Source: Ophiostoma sp. CBS 140.51
Lineage: Eukaryota > Ascomycota > Sordariomycetes > Ophiostomatales > Ophiostomataceae
NCBI GenBank assembly: GCA_029298735.1
Contig: JANSLP010000077.1
Location: 1-64,000, forward strand
Direction of reading: 5' to 3'
Length of the DNA: 64,000 bases
Below, one piece after another: positions 1 to 12,100 of the stretch. A model generated the notes under the pieces. It worked only from the letters and a program-made list of their open reading frames with translations. It was not told where the DNA came from and did no database searches. The translations under genes were made by a program, and so were the position numbers. Within the stretch, counting starts at the first letter, position 1, and every line of letters starts with the position of its first letter.

Positions 1-3000
1 CTTTCTTTGGCACTCAATGTTTCGCCTTTTCGGCCATTTCTCTTTGGGTCTTTTTCTCTTTTCTCTCTTCTCTGTTCACCCCACCCGCCCATTCTCCCAA
101 AAAAAAAGCACGGGAAACGACACAAATTTAGGCAGGCAAATCAGGGTACAGGCCTTTGTACAGGTGGCAGCTGGCAATCAATAAGGAGTCCGTCTCTTTC
201 AACCCAGCTCACGCGCTGCCTATCCCGTGCCTGTCCTCGCCGCTCAAGCCCAATATTCGAAAGGCTCTTGTGTAAGTTTGCCTTCCTTTCAGAAAGTACA
301 AGGTACCCCGTAATATGGGGTAGCTGAACGACTGGCTACGGTTCCCACCTTCCCTGCTTTAATTTTGCTGTTCTTGCATATTTACCGTTTCCACGTTTCC
401 ACGATTCTGTCAATCACTTCCCCCTTCCTCCTTTCATCTTGCTTTCTTCCGGTATTTTTCGTCTTCCCCATCCTAGCTCCGCATCTTTCTCTTACTTCGC
501 TCGTTGCTGTCCACTTCTCAATATTGCACACACAGTCAACACACCGTTGTTCAAAGCCCTCTCTCTTCGTCTCGTCCTTTTATTGGGTTATTTCATATAT
601 CTCATCAACGAGCTATTCCTTGTGTCCATATTTTCTCTGTAGGCCGTTCCTTTACCTTCCTTTTCCCCTTCTATCCCACTCTCCATTAGTGCCTTGCACC
701 TATCCGGAGAAGTTTCTGTCTTCTAGCCCGTCTAGGCCGTACTTTTCGTTGCTATTGCTCCTCATTATCCCCCTTTACTCCTCGTCTTTCCTTGTTCTTC
801 CTATTGTACCCGTTGTTTTTGTATGATGTACGACCTCGCTGACTCTGAGCTGGTAACTACATAAAAGCTCGAAGGCCAAGGGACGTATCACTGTCCGGCC
901 CCCTCCACGTACGCATATGCCATCATTGCTTGCCCAGGACTCGTCTTCGAGGCCTTCATGTCAGCGCCGACTCTTACTTATTCCTGTTAGACCTTCTCTC
1001 TGCCTAACTATCCCTTCCAACTCATCGTCTTTGGAGTCGTTCTCCACCAGAGCCCGCAGCTACTCAGTAGAGTCCACATGCTCGTTTGCCCAAAACACCA
1101 TCTCTTCGCCTTGCGGCTCAACGACGTAATAAGCTGCCCAGTCCGACTACGTTGCACACTTTGTCTATCAAATCCCGACCACGAAGCCTAGGGCATCAGC
1201 TACAGCATCCGCGAAAGCAAAATCGTTTGCAGCCGCAGCCGCAGTTGCACCAGCACCAGCACCAGCACCAGCACCATCTACACCGACAGCGCTACTTGTC
1301 TGTCCCCTGTGCTCAAATCAGCACTTTCGTTCTAACAGAGGTATGTTTCTCGATCGGTTTTCTGTGCCCTTGCAGACCCCTTTGTTGCCTACTTTCCTTT
1401 CACTCGTCAGTTCCAGCCCTGTCTTCATTCTGTGTCAATTTTGTCATACTTTTTGTGTTCATTTTCCCACCCCACTCCACCTGGCTGGATAAACGATCCA
1501 AATCTCTCGGCAGATTGCAGAAACAGCGAAGTATGAGGAAAACAAGAGAGAAAAAGAGTGTGTGAAGAACGACTTACACGAGCACCCATATTATCTATCT
1601 TTCTCGCCGGGCCTGCGGAGATGGGGTTTCAGGCAAGGTACTGCAAGTCGCGTTGCCCAGCGGCACCCCAGTCAAGCATCCTTCGCTTTTCTCCACGCAC
1701 GTGGATTAGTATTTACACTATCACGCACACAGAGATGTGGTCACACACAGCATACATATGATATGTACAAAAGGGCAAGGCTCGTTCGCGACGTCATGTG
1801 TGAGGACAAGGCGATCAAGAAAAGCGTCACTGCTATTACTAGGGAAAACATCAAGCGAGATATCCCCGGGAAAGACAAAGAGGCGAGGAGCCCAAGAAAG
1901 ACGTCCCAAAAGGGCGAGGTGACGGCCTTAGCCCCGATCAAATATCGACAGTTCAGACACCTTGTTAGACCTCCATGGGCAGACGGGTGATGAGCAGCTG
2001 GCTAGCAAACAAAGATCTAGGGCTTGCATAGGCTAGTAGCCGTTCCTTTCCATTTTCTATCTTTCTTTTTCAAGCTTTGTTTCTATCCTTGCACTCTCTT
2101 TCTCCATATCTGCCCTTATTTCTAGCTTCACTGCCGAGATACATTGTGCCTCTTTCCACTCAAAGGCGGGTTGGCAAAAACAACAAGGACTGGGCTGGAC
2201 CTCGAAGTGTGCATACAAGCCAAAAAGGGTGGAGCCTCCATTACATGGTTTGGCCATATCCACGGCTGACACTTGACTTCCTCTCTCCCGCGCGCGTTCC
2301 TCCGAACTTCTTCGAAGTCTTCTAGGCCACTCGTATGAGCCGCCGCCGCCGCCGCCGCCTCGCCCCTGTTGCCTTTTGCTCACACCCCTCTTCGCCTTTC
2401 ACTGTTTCCCTTTTCATCGCTGACTTACACAAGCACATTGCTTCCCCTGGTTCCTGTTGCTTCCCTTTTCTCTTCTTCCATTTCCTCTCTTCCTTATTCG
2501 GTTATGACACTCCCGCGCACCCCACGCACCTATCCCCCTTGACCCTTTCTTCTCATCCCTCCTATCATCTACTCAGTCAACCATGAAGGCGTTCTAGTCT
2601 CGCTATCTCGCCCTGTCGCCTTCTCGCCTTCTCGTCTCGTGGTTGTTTATATTGGATGCCCAACCCATCCTAGCCCGGAACCAAACAACACATGCACACA
2701 AGCTACTCTCCCTCCTGATTATCTTCCTTTCCCTTGCACTATCTTATGTTGGTGCTTCCCTCGTCTCTCCCCTTTGCACCTTCTCTCCCGTTCTTCCAAT
2801 CATAAGTTTCAAGCATTCTTACACCACGGCTATCTGCACGTCTCCATCATCCGCACGCCCATTCATCCCCACACTCGTGTCTACTATTTTCCTATTAGAT
2901 CTGTTTCGATCTACAGCCCTTTTTATTCGCCTTGCGGCCATCGTCTACTTTTTAATTTTTGGCCCCTTCGTCGCCTACTAATTTCTCTCTCTCCTTCTTT

Positions 3001-3374
3001 TATTATTTCACTAAGTTTATCCTTGTCCCTTCTCTCTCAGTCACACACCCTTCCCACCGCCTTCCAATTCTATTCTGATTTCCTCCCATTCAGTCTATAC
3101 TCCTTTGGGTTCACGCTCTTCATACACATAGACATCTTGGTTTTCACTCCTTCTTTCCATCCAAATCACTATGAGATCAGTGAGATAGGTCTCCATCAAG
3201 TGGGATGCCATTTTATTTTCTTCAAGATTGCCACTACTTCTACCGCACAGCCCTGCGCGGTCTGAACATTGCCACAAGCGTCTGCCCTCTCTACGCATAA
3301 ACGTTACACAGCACAGCATTTAGAACGCAGCCTTTCGCCTTATTTCTTTCTATAAAAAAACCACACCAAAAAAA
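1..3374. other. Leader/intergenic region upstream of the carnitine acetyltransferase gene
   Basis: No gene here can be supported with confidence. The plus strand is strongly pyrimidine-rich, especially 365-830 and 2390-3130, and the open frames there translate to low-complexity Ser/Pro/Leu/Phe protein, as expected from CT-rich DNA. One stretch looks more coding-like: 1142-1340 (+) is open and contains an Ala-Pro run (about 1235-1275) followed by a CPLC-type Cys pair. It is preceded by a CAG at 1139-1141 and followed by a GTATGT at 1341. I could not build a complete gene from it. Much of 2.4-3.4 kb is probably promoter and 5' UTR of the gene starting at 3375. Confidence 0.5.
2340..2356. repeat. 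(CGC)n trinucleotide microsatellite
   Basis: A short perfect run of CGC/GCC triplets directly follows an ATG at 2335. It lies in the probable leader region of the downstream gene and has no obvious function. Confidence 0.7.
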
Positions 3375-6143
3375 ATGACAAAACTGACCACCATGCCAAC
3401 TCAAGTCCGCACTTTCACGCTTCCCAAGCCTCTTGGCGAGACTCTCTCTGCCTTTCCCCCTGTGGCAGATATTCCCACTCCCACCGAACGGCCAGCATCG
3501 ATCCCACGATCCGTCCCGGCCGACCTAGACGTCAATCCTCGTCTCAACGGCGGTGGAGGTGGTGGCAGTACCCTACCGAGGATCAAGCCAAGTTCAAAGC
3601 CAAGCTCCATGGCGGGCTACGTTTACGACCAGCAGCCGTCCACCAACGGCGGTGGCATCACGTTCGCACACCAGGATAAGCTCCCGAAGCTGCCCATCCC
3701 AGAACTCGAGAAGACATGTCAGAAATACCTGTCAGTTCTGCGGCCGTTACAGACTAGCCGCGAGCATGCCGAAACCCGGCACGCCGTGGACGAGTTTCTC
3801 CGGAATGAGGGCCCCGAGTTGCAAGAGAAGCTGAAATCGTACGCCGAGGGCCGTACAAGCTACATTGAGCAATTTTGTGAGTTGAAAAATTCAGGGGATA
3901 TATGGCTTTTGAATATCTCGTTTGTATTCAAGATTTGCTAACCTCGCCAGGGTATGATTCGTACCTCAACTTTGACAACCCGGTCGTCCTGAACCTTAAC
4001 CCCTTTTTCCTGTTGGAAGATGACCCTACGCCGGCCCGCAACAACCAGGTGACACGGGCAGCATCACTTGTCGTGTCAGCGCTCATGTTTGTCCGTGCTG
4101 TCCGCAAGGAAGAGTTGCCGCCTGATACCGTCCGTGGCACACCCCTGGACATGTACCAGTACTCTCGGCTTTTCGGTACGGCCCGTGTTCCCACCGACAA
4201 TGGCTGCCAGATCGAGCAGGACCCCGACTCGAAGCACATTGTCGTCATGTGCCACGGCCAGTTCTACTGGTTCGATGTGCTGGACGAGAACTCCGATTTG
4301 ATCATGACCGAGCGCGATCTCGCCATCAACCTGCAGACGGTCGTTGACGATGCCACGCAAACGCCGATTCAGGAGGCCGCCAAGGGTGCGCTGGGCGTCC
4401 TGAGCACGGAGAATCGCAAGGTGTGGTCCGGACTACGCGATGTTCTTACACGTGAGGAGGGCTCCAACAATGCCGACTGCCTTGGTATTGTCGACTCGGC
4501 CCTGTTTGTTGTTTGCCTCGACTACACCGAGCCGTCTTCCGATGCTGCCCTGTGCCAGAACATGCTTTGCGGTACGAGCGAGATCGAGAAGGGCGTTCAG
4601 ATCGGCACTTGTACCAACCGTTGGTACGACAAGCTGCAGATCATCGTCTGCAAGAACGGCAGTGCAGGTATCAACTTCGAGCACACTGGTGTTGACGGCC
4701 ACACTGTCCTCCGATTTGCCAGTGATGTTTATACAGACACGATCCTGCGTTTCGCCCGCTCCATCAATGGCCAGGCCCCCTCGCTATGGAAGTCGGCAAG
4801 CCCGGACCCGTCAAAACGTGACCCGGAGAGCTTTGGTGACGTGGACGCCACGCCCCACAAGCTCGAGTGGGATATGATCCCCGAGCTCAGTATCGCCGTC
4901 CGCTTCGCCGAATCTCGCCTTGCTGATCTCATTGGTCAGAACGAGTTTGAATGTCTCGACTTTGGTGCATACGGAAAGAACTTTATGACCAGCATGGGCT
5001 TCTCACCCGACGCTTTCGTCCAGATGGCTTTTCAGGCCGCGTACTACGGCCTTTATGGTCGTGTTGAGTGCACGTACGAGCCCGCCATGACCAAGGTATT
5101 CCTGCATGGTCGCACAGAGGCCATTCGCAGTGTTTCGGAAGAATCGGTCAACTTTGTACAGACGTTCTGGGCGGACAACCAGGCCGAGCACAAGGTCGAG
5201 GCCCTACGCCGTGCGTGCCAACGCCACACGAACACCACCCGTGATTGTGCCAAGGCGGAGGGTTGCGACCGCCACCTGTACGCCCTCTACTCCCTCTGGC
5301 AGCGCCTCACAGACGATGAACTGAGCAGCACGACCACGGGCATGGACAGCAACGGCTACGGCAGCCCGTACGGGTCTGACCGCGCTTTCAGCCCACCGCC
5401 GCGTGTCAGCAGCCCCGGTACCGACGGCGACAACTCGACAATGCGGGCCCGTGGTGATAGCAGCTCGTCCCGCCACAACAGCCAGCAGCACATGCCGTCG
5501 ATCTTTATGGACGCAGGTTGGGACCGTTTGAACAACACGATCCTGTCGACCTCCAACTGCGGTAATCCAGCCTTGAGCCAGTTCGGTTTCGGCCCCGTGT
5601 CGGCCGATGGCTTTGGCATTGGCTACATCATCAAGGATGACGGCATCAGCATTTGCGTTTCGAGCAAGCATCGCCAGACCAAGCGGTTCATCGACACGCT
5701 AGAGAGCTACCTACTCGAAATCCGGCGCATCCTGCGCATCACGAGCCGGCGCTCTGGTTCGCAGTCTAAGCAACAGTCGCGTGCCCGTGAAATCGATCAC
5801 ATGCGTCCCCGCCCGGCCAACCGGATCAAGTCACGCGGCCGTCTCATCACGGGCGGCGAGATGATCAAGACGACCAAGGCAGGCGGTTCTGAGTCGCCAA
5901 CTACGGACAGTGTAACCATGAGCGAAGACGACGAGCTCGGTGGTTGTAAGTGCTACCCACTTCCTACAAATGTTTGCCAGGATTTTTTGCTAATCCACTT
6001 TAGACGGCTTCTTCGATGCCGGTATGCTTTTGCAGGCGCTCAAGGCTCGCAACGAGAGTCTCGATGCGGGCGAGCCAAAGCCATCTGAGCTTGCGTCGAG
6101 ACGGCGCAATATTGGCAAGAAGCTTCGCCTGCTCGAGTATTAA
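3375..6143 (+). CDS. YAT2: Carnitine O-acetyltransferase, Yat2/FacC type
   Basis: Transfers acetyl groups between acetyl-CoA and carnitine, so that acetyl units made in the cytosol or from acetate can be shuttled into organelles. I join three exons: 3375-3876, 3951-5945 and 6004-6143. The introns have GTGAGT and GTAAGT donors and CAG and TAG acceptors, and the frame is kept across both, giving 878 residues. Splicing restores the family signature EQFWYDSYLNFDNPVVLN at about residue 165. The catalytic motif FEHTGVDGH places the active-site His near residue 412, and an STS carnitine/substrate motif with the following GFGPVSADGFGIGY lies near 715. A Ser/Gly-rich linker (about 620-690) interrupts the domain, and the protein is long, as in the Yat2/FacC branch rather than the organellar CAT branch. 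I see no clear mitochondrial signal or peroxisomal C-terminal tripeptide (it ends LEY), so a cytosolic location is inferred. The first ATG is used; a second ATG lies six codons on. Confidence 0.93.
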
Positions 6144-9100
6144 GCGTTGTTATCTTTTACTACGTCACTTGATGTTTAGTTACCATTTCTTTGCTGCGAC
6201 TGTGCTATTTCTCTGTGCGTCTGTTTATAAATGGAGCAACAAGCGAAAGGGAGCCTTTGCTCTGTTTTGTTGAGCTTCTTTTTCTGTATCCCACTTTTGT
6301 GGCTATCATTTCGCATTTGTGTATTTGTGTACATCCGTGTGCCAAAGTTTGAATAACGATAGTAGGAATTTATATGTCATTTATGTTCGTCTTGTTTCAA
6401 CTCTACCATTCTACCTGTTATAACCTCTTTTTATGTGTAGTGGGGGAATGGTTGTGCCTTTTATTGAGAACGGAGATTCGCCTCGAAGGCGAGATTCACA
6501 ATGCCTAATTTATTTCTTTTTTCTGTACAAACATTGCAAGTTGGAAAACGGTCTGAAATAGGTTGCACGTCCGTGGAAGCGGCTTTGATGGACAAAGTTG
6601 ATGTATATTGACTGCTCCGTTCGAACGGGCGATACATGTTCCCTTAAAATACAATTACCGTGCAGGACTTTAATTCGCCGGCTCTCTCTGTCTTGGGGAC
6701 AATGTGTTTTTGAGATGATATATCACCAGTTATATAAGTCCTCATTCCTTTTCGACATGCTTTGTGTTTTAGGACAAGCCATGCCTGTTAGATATGAGAG
6801 ATATATGGGGTCTGCCTGAAAACGCATGAAAGAAAAGAGACCTCCCGTTCTTCGCTCATCCATGTTGGTAGCTATTGTTCTACAGTACTTATTCATATGT
6901 TTTGTTTCTCGCTGTGGTAATTTTCCACGAGATATTTCTTGATACCCCTATTCCGCCTCTGGTGTTCAGCTTCATTTTAGTATATTTTAGGCAAGCATTC
7001 AATTCAAATCGACAAACCTATGAGGGTATCCAGTTTGCAACTTCTTCTTAAAAAGAAAGAGAAGAAAATAATACAAATAGTAAGAAAGCCAAAAATATAT
7101 ATATATAATATTCAGTGTATATTTTACAGTCCTACGAGATGTTTATACCCCTATCAACGCATTAAACGACATACGCTGCCATGTTTAAATACACTTTTAC
7201 CAAACAAATACAAACAAAGGAAGACTATGTCGCCTTAAAGTGAAGGACTTACTGATCCTCTGGCCCTCTACACTGACCTGTTTTTCTTACATCACCAGTC
7301 GTCAAGCACCGTTCTGGCTCTCATTGACTGGCAGGCTTTTGAAACAAAACAGCCCCTCCTTATCCCTCCTCACCGGCGTCAATGGTCTGTATCCTATTCG
7401 CCAACCTCATTCCGAGGTTGACACAGGCATATTTTACGACGCATTTTAATCCGTATCTACTCCGTACTCCATACGCATGCATTTTACTCTAGACAACCAA
7501 GTTCAAGAGAGCGGGGACTGCTGTACCGGTTCTCTCTCACACATTGAGAGGACCACTTGCCCACACGATCGGCCAGTGATATGCTTCACCCAAGTTGCTG
7601 GTGATTGGCCTCTCGAGGTGTGCTAAAAACTCAAAATGCGGGACGAGATGGAGCACGAAATAGAACTTGGGGAAAGAGCCAAGCTGGAAGCACAGCAATC
7701 CCAATGTAAGAAAAATAGGGAAAGCCATCTCACTGGCAGAGCCGATATTGAGTCGAAACAAGTCCCAGTCTCCCACCCAGCCTTCCTCATCTCAGTTTCT
7801 TCCCAGAGCCTTTGCTTTGCCGTTTCACAGGATCTGCATGAATTTGGCCTCTCGAAAAAGCAACGATCTCAAACACGCCGCTGACATGCGTTCCCCCGTG
7901 CAGTCAATTCTTCTGAACTCATATTCACATCTTACTTGACCCTTCCCCATTCCCCCTTTCGTTGGACTGGGACGAGAACGTATCTCCATCTCTTCTTTTT
8001 CTCTGGACACAACCCCTGCGAAGTAGTAAGCCTGCAATACCCTGGTCAGGTCAGTGGAGAGACTGAGCAGAAAAAAAAGGAACCAGGAAATGTAGAGCGA
8101 GTAATTACAGTCACTAAATTCGCCAACAAATGACACAAGCAAAGGTCTTTTTAAAATATTTATAGAACTAGAGTGCGACATCCTCGTGGACGAAAAACCT
8201 CCAGAAAAAAGAGACAATGTCGAAGGTACGTCGTGATCAAAATAACGGACTCACAAAACGAGATAGCCAAGCACGAGCCTCTGCTAAGACGAGGTGATTT
8301 CACGACGTATCATTTTGCGGAATAACAGTGGTATTTTCAGTTTTAATATCTCACCTCACAGCGATCTCTGGACCAGCACCAGCACTACATTTGGCGTAGG
8401 CAACTCTTCTGGATGGGCCCGGGTGCCATTGGCGGCCAAAGGAGGACGCCAACGTGATGAATTGTTGATTGTCGATGCCGGTTGGAAACAGTTCGGCTTT
8501 TAGACTACTGAGTTCCCTTGCATCTCATCCACCTCGGAACAACCCCAGCTTCGGCGGGCGGCAAGACTTCGCCGTGCATACCGCCCGCACACACCTGGCA
8601 GAGACATACATGGGAGCCGATGTTCCTGCATATTGTATTTTGTACTTCGTGTGCTGCATATGCAGATGCCAAAAGAAGGTGCGGAGGATGAAGGCGTGAC
8701 AAACGACATGCATACGATGTGGATGTGTGTTCACAGGATGTGAGACTCCCCCTCTTCTCGTTAAAGCTCCCTTGCCTTATTATGTGCACACACCTTGAAG
8801 CATTCACCTCGACGATGCGAGCCAGCAGACACTTGCCCTCTGCGCACGTCCACACAAGGAGCACAGACAGTCACTCGCACCGACCTCTTCTGTCGTTCTT
8901 CTCTTTGTTCCCAGCTCCTTTTCACCATTTTTTACCACAACGTATTATCTAGAGGGCTCGTGCGCTACGAGGGCCGCGACGGATTATCTACTGTTCGCTG
9001 TGTTTATTCAGAATCAAATAATGCTTTGTTCCCCATCCGTTCGAAGTACTAGGAACGCTCTCCCAAAAAAATAACTACATAGGATTGTTGATCTATGATA

Positions 9101-12100
9101 TTCGCTACCTCTCTTACAATCATTTCTCGGTCCCCTCTTTATTCTGAACTGGACTGGCTGTTCCAGGACATTTCTGGCGGGGGAAAGTGCCTCTCTTTGC
9201 CCTATTCTGTCGAGGCCCCTCAATTCCTGCGAGTTCTGTATCTAACCTTCTGTTGATGGATGGTCTGGCTGGATGCTGAAAGCACCATCCCTTGCATCGC
9301 GGGTCAGCTCGCCAGTCAGGGACACTATTGGCAAAGTTAATAGTGTCAATAGCCTTGCTTCTTCTGTTCAACACGCCGATCACATATGCCTCCGCTGTCT
9401 CCTTTTGACCATTCGCCTCTCACACTGTCATCGGAGACAATTGCTTTCGTGGTAAAACGGCCGGTCCTATCGGATGGGCCGATTGACGATGCGAAATGCT
9501 TTCCTTTTGCTCGTTTCTGTTTTTTTTCTTGTTTTCTCTCTCTCTCTTTTTTTTTTCTCCAACCGGGACCACCCCCTATCTTCGACATCAGAGCGGACGC
9601 ACCGTAGTCAATCGAGACCTTGTCGGGCCCGTCTCCTGTCTATCTAAGGCATATTCAAGGCATATCCAAAGCATTGTTTCTGCCTCTTGAATGCTTCTTT
9701 TTCAGCTCCCGTCTCCCGTCTTTCCAAGACAATGGGCGATCCGCCCCTGTCGAGCTGCTTTTTTGTGACTCTGTCCTATCATCACCCATAATTATGACAG
9801 TTGCATTCCAGAAGCCGTTCACTCAAAGGTAGCCAAAGTGTTGTGAATTACAAGCCCCATTGCAAAACAGTGCCAGGCCCCTTTTACATTGAGTCCGATG
9901 CTGCGTCGTATAATGGAACATTTCCATCAATGCTCTCTTTGCTTTTTTCCCTTCTCTTTTACTGTCTGAACTGCCGTTTCAGGCTAGGTTCTCGACCCCT
10001 AATTTACCATCCGAGGAATTAAAGAAGAGGAGAGTTTAATGAAATTTCAGACGTTCGGCACAGCGCTTCTTCCTGTTGGTTCTCTTTCGCTCTTCTTTTT
10101 CATTTGGTCGCCTTTTCGCCGGCCTCCTTTCTTGTCATCGTTTCAAGACTGCTGGCCTGGACCTTCCATCCCTCCCAAATAGCCATTTGCCAATTTTTAC
10201 CAGAGAAAGCGCGCGTTGCTCGTCAGTGAGTACAAGGTGACACACGCTTTCCAGCTGTGGCTTAGTACATATCTCAAGTACTCCGTACGTACCCCTTCCC
10301 CTGCACTTTTATCAAACGCGTCAAGAACAAGCGACCTTTCTCTCTTGTTTCTCATGCCGCGACTGGGAAGAGACGGGGCAGGTTGCCAGACCAAGGCCAA
10401 CCAGGTCAAGAGTCTAGCTGCAAGGAAAGCAAGACATGAGGAAGACAAAGTAAATATTCTGAGTGAAAAAGAGAACCTTTTCAGAAAAGTAGCATGGGCC
10501 TTACAAGGATGCAAGCTTCTGCAGCCGAGTCTTTTGTCTCTTCTGCCCCAGTTGCTCCTGTCAATTGCAGAGACATGCTATTCTGGCAGGCGAGTTGGAT
10601 AGCGGTGTGCGGTGAGGGTATTTATCGCATGTTGGGCACGCGGCGTCGACTCCCATCAGACGACCACATGGGACAAAAGGAAGAGAAAGGAGGACAACAA
10701 AATAGGAGATTTCATACCATTTTTGTGTGAATATGTGCACCTTTTTGTGAATGTACAAGTACACGCCAGCACCTGCACCTTCCCTCCACACCAGAGACCC
10801 GTTCGGGAAATGGGCGGGCCATGACCCTAAAAAAACCGGGGCCGCCCATCGCTGCCCCCTTTTCGTTCTTTGCTTCATGGCCTAAAAAGGCAAAGGCACC
10901 AGCGGTACCTTTCACTTGCTGTTTTAAGGTTTTTGGTGTGCATTTTGTTTGCTTTTTTTTTGTGCGTTTTGCTGTGAAGGCACAGTGCCCCTGACATATG
11001 CTTGCCCTCCCATCAGAGACGTATGCGAGGAGAGGGAGATCGTGGCGACAGATGATACAATACGCCGAAAAGAGTAGGCAAAGAAGGTGACCGACAATCA
11101 ATAAGGCGATTAGGGGACGACGAAAAGGCCATCTTAGGCGTAATGGCCTCTTGTTCGCCTTTCGGAGCAGTTTGCGGTTCACAGTCGTTTCGCCGTCTTG
11201 CCTGCATATCTGATAGGGCAGCTTCACGCGACCTCTTCTGTCGTTCAATTCTTAAAGTACCTTGTTGTACCCTGCTCCTTCCACTCGAAAACTTCCATCC
11301 CCCCCTTTTCACCCCGTCCCTTCTCTTGCCACGGCTTGCTCCCGCGACGGCTGCATGTCTAGCCCACTTTTCCCGACATTATGCCACAGTCTGCCCGTTT
11401 TTAGCCACAGTTTTGATACTCTTCTTCTCCATTTAAGACGTTGCTTCCTTGTTTCCCATCTGGCGAGTCTTTTTTGTCTCTCTCCCGCCCCAATAGCCCA
11501 CGCGAAATATCGTGCATGATCAGCCCTCCCCAAGACGGAACCTTCAAAACTGGCGACTTGTGGGCTAGCCGGCAACTCTTCGACTTCCGTAATGCCAGAG
11601 GGCAAAATGAAGAGTACTGTATCTTTACGCATGCACACTTCTTACACTGTATATCTTGCAGTAGAACAGTGTAGATACGTAGAAACTCACCTCAAATGGG
11701 CGACTCGAGACAACCGCTGCATGGAGAAGACACGGTAAGAAAGAACATGACTATTTCGTATGATATGTGGAAGGAACATTAAACGGGGCGGTCTTTTCTT
11801 CTCATTCTTCTGCCGCCTTTCTGCCTGTTCTTCATGCCTTCCTTTTTGAGTCTTTTCGTTTTCCTATCCTGTAAACTACGGGCATCGTCGCACAGTGGGC
11901 GACAAAGTGGGCGTCGCCTGGGAATGGGCGGAGGTTGTGTGGCAACAGACAAACCGAACGAGTCCATCTGGGTCCCCGATGTTCCCGGCACACCACCCAA
12001 CGCATTCCAAAAGTCCAAGGCTTCAACCGCCAATTGCCCTAGCTTCCCTAGTGGTGCCCGTCGGCCGTCACCTTTCCCGTCCCTCTTGTCTTATTCGCCC

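Noticed and set aside
1562..1990. 142-codon plus-strand frame
   Set aside because: It begins at a GTG rather than an ATG, shows no motif, and cannot be joined to a start exon with convincing splice sites.
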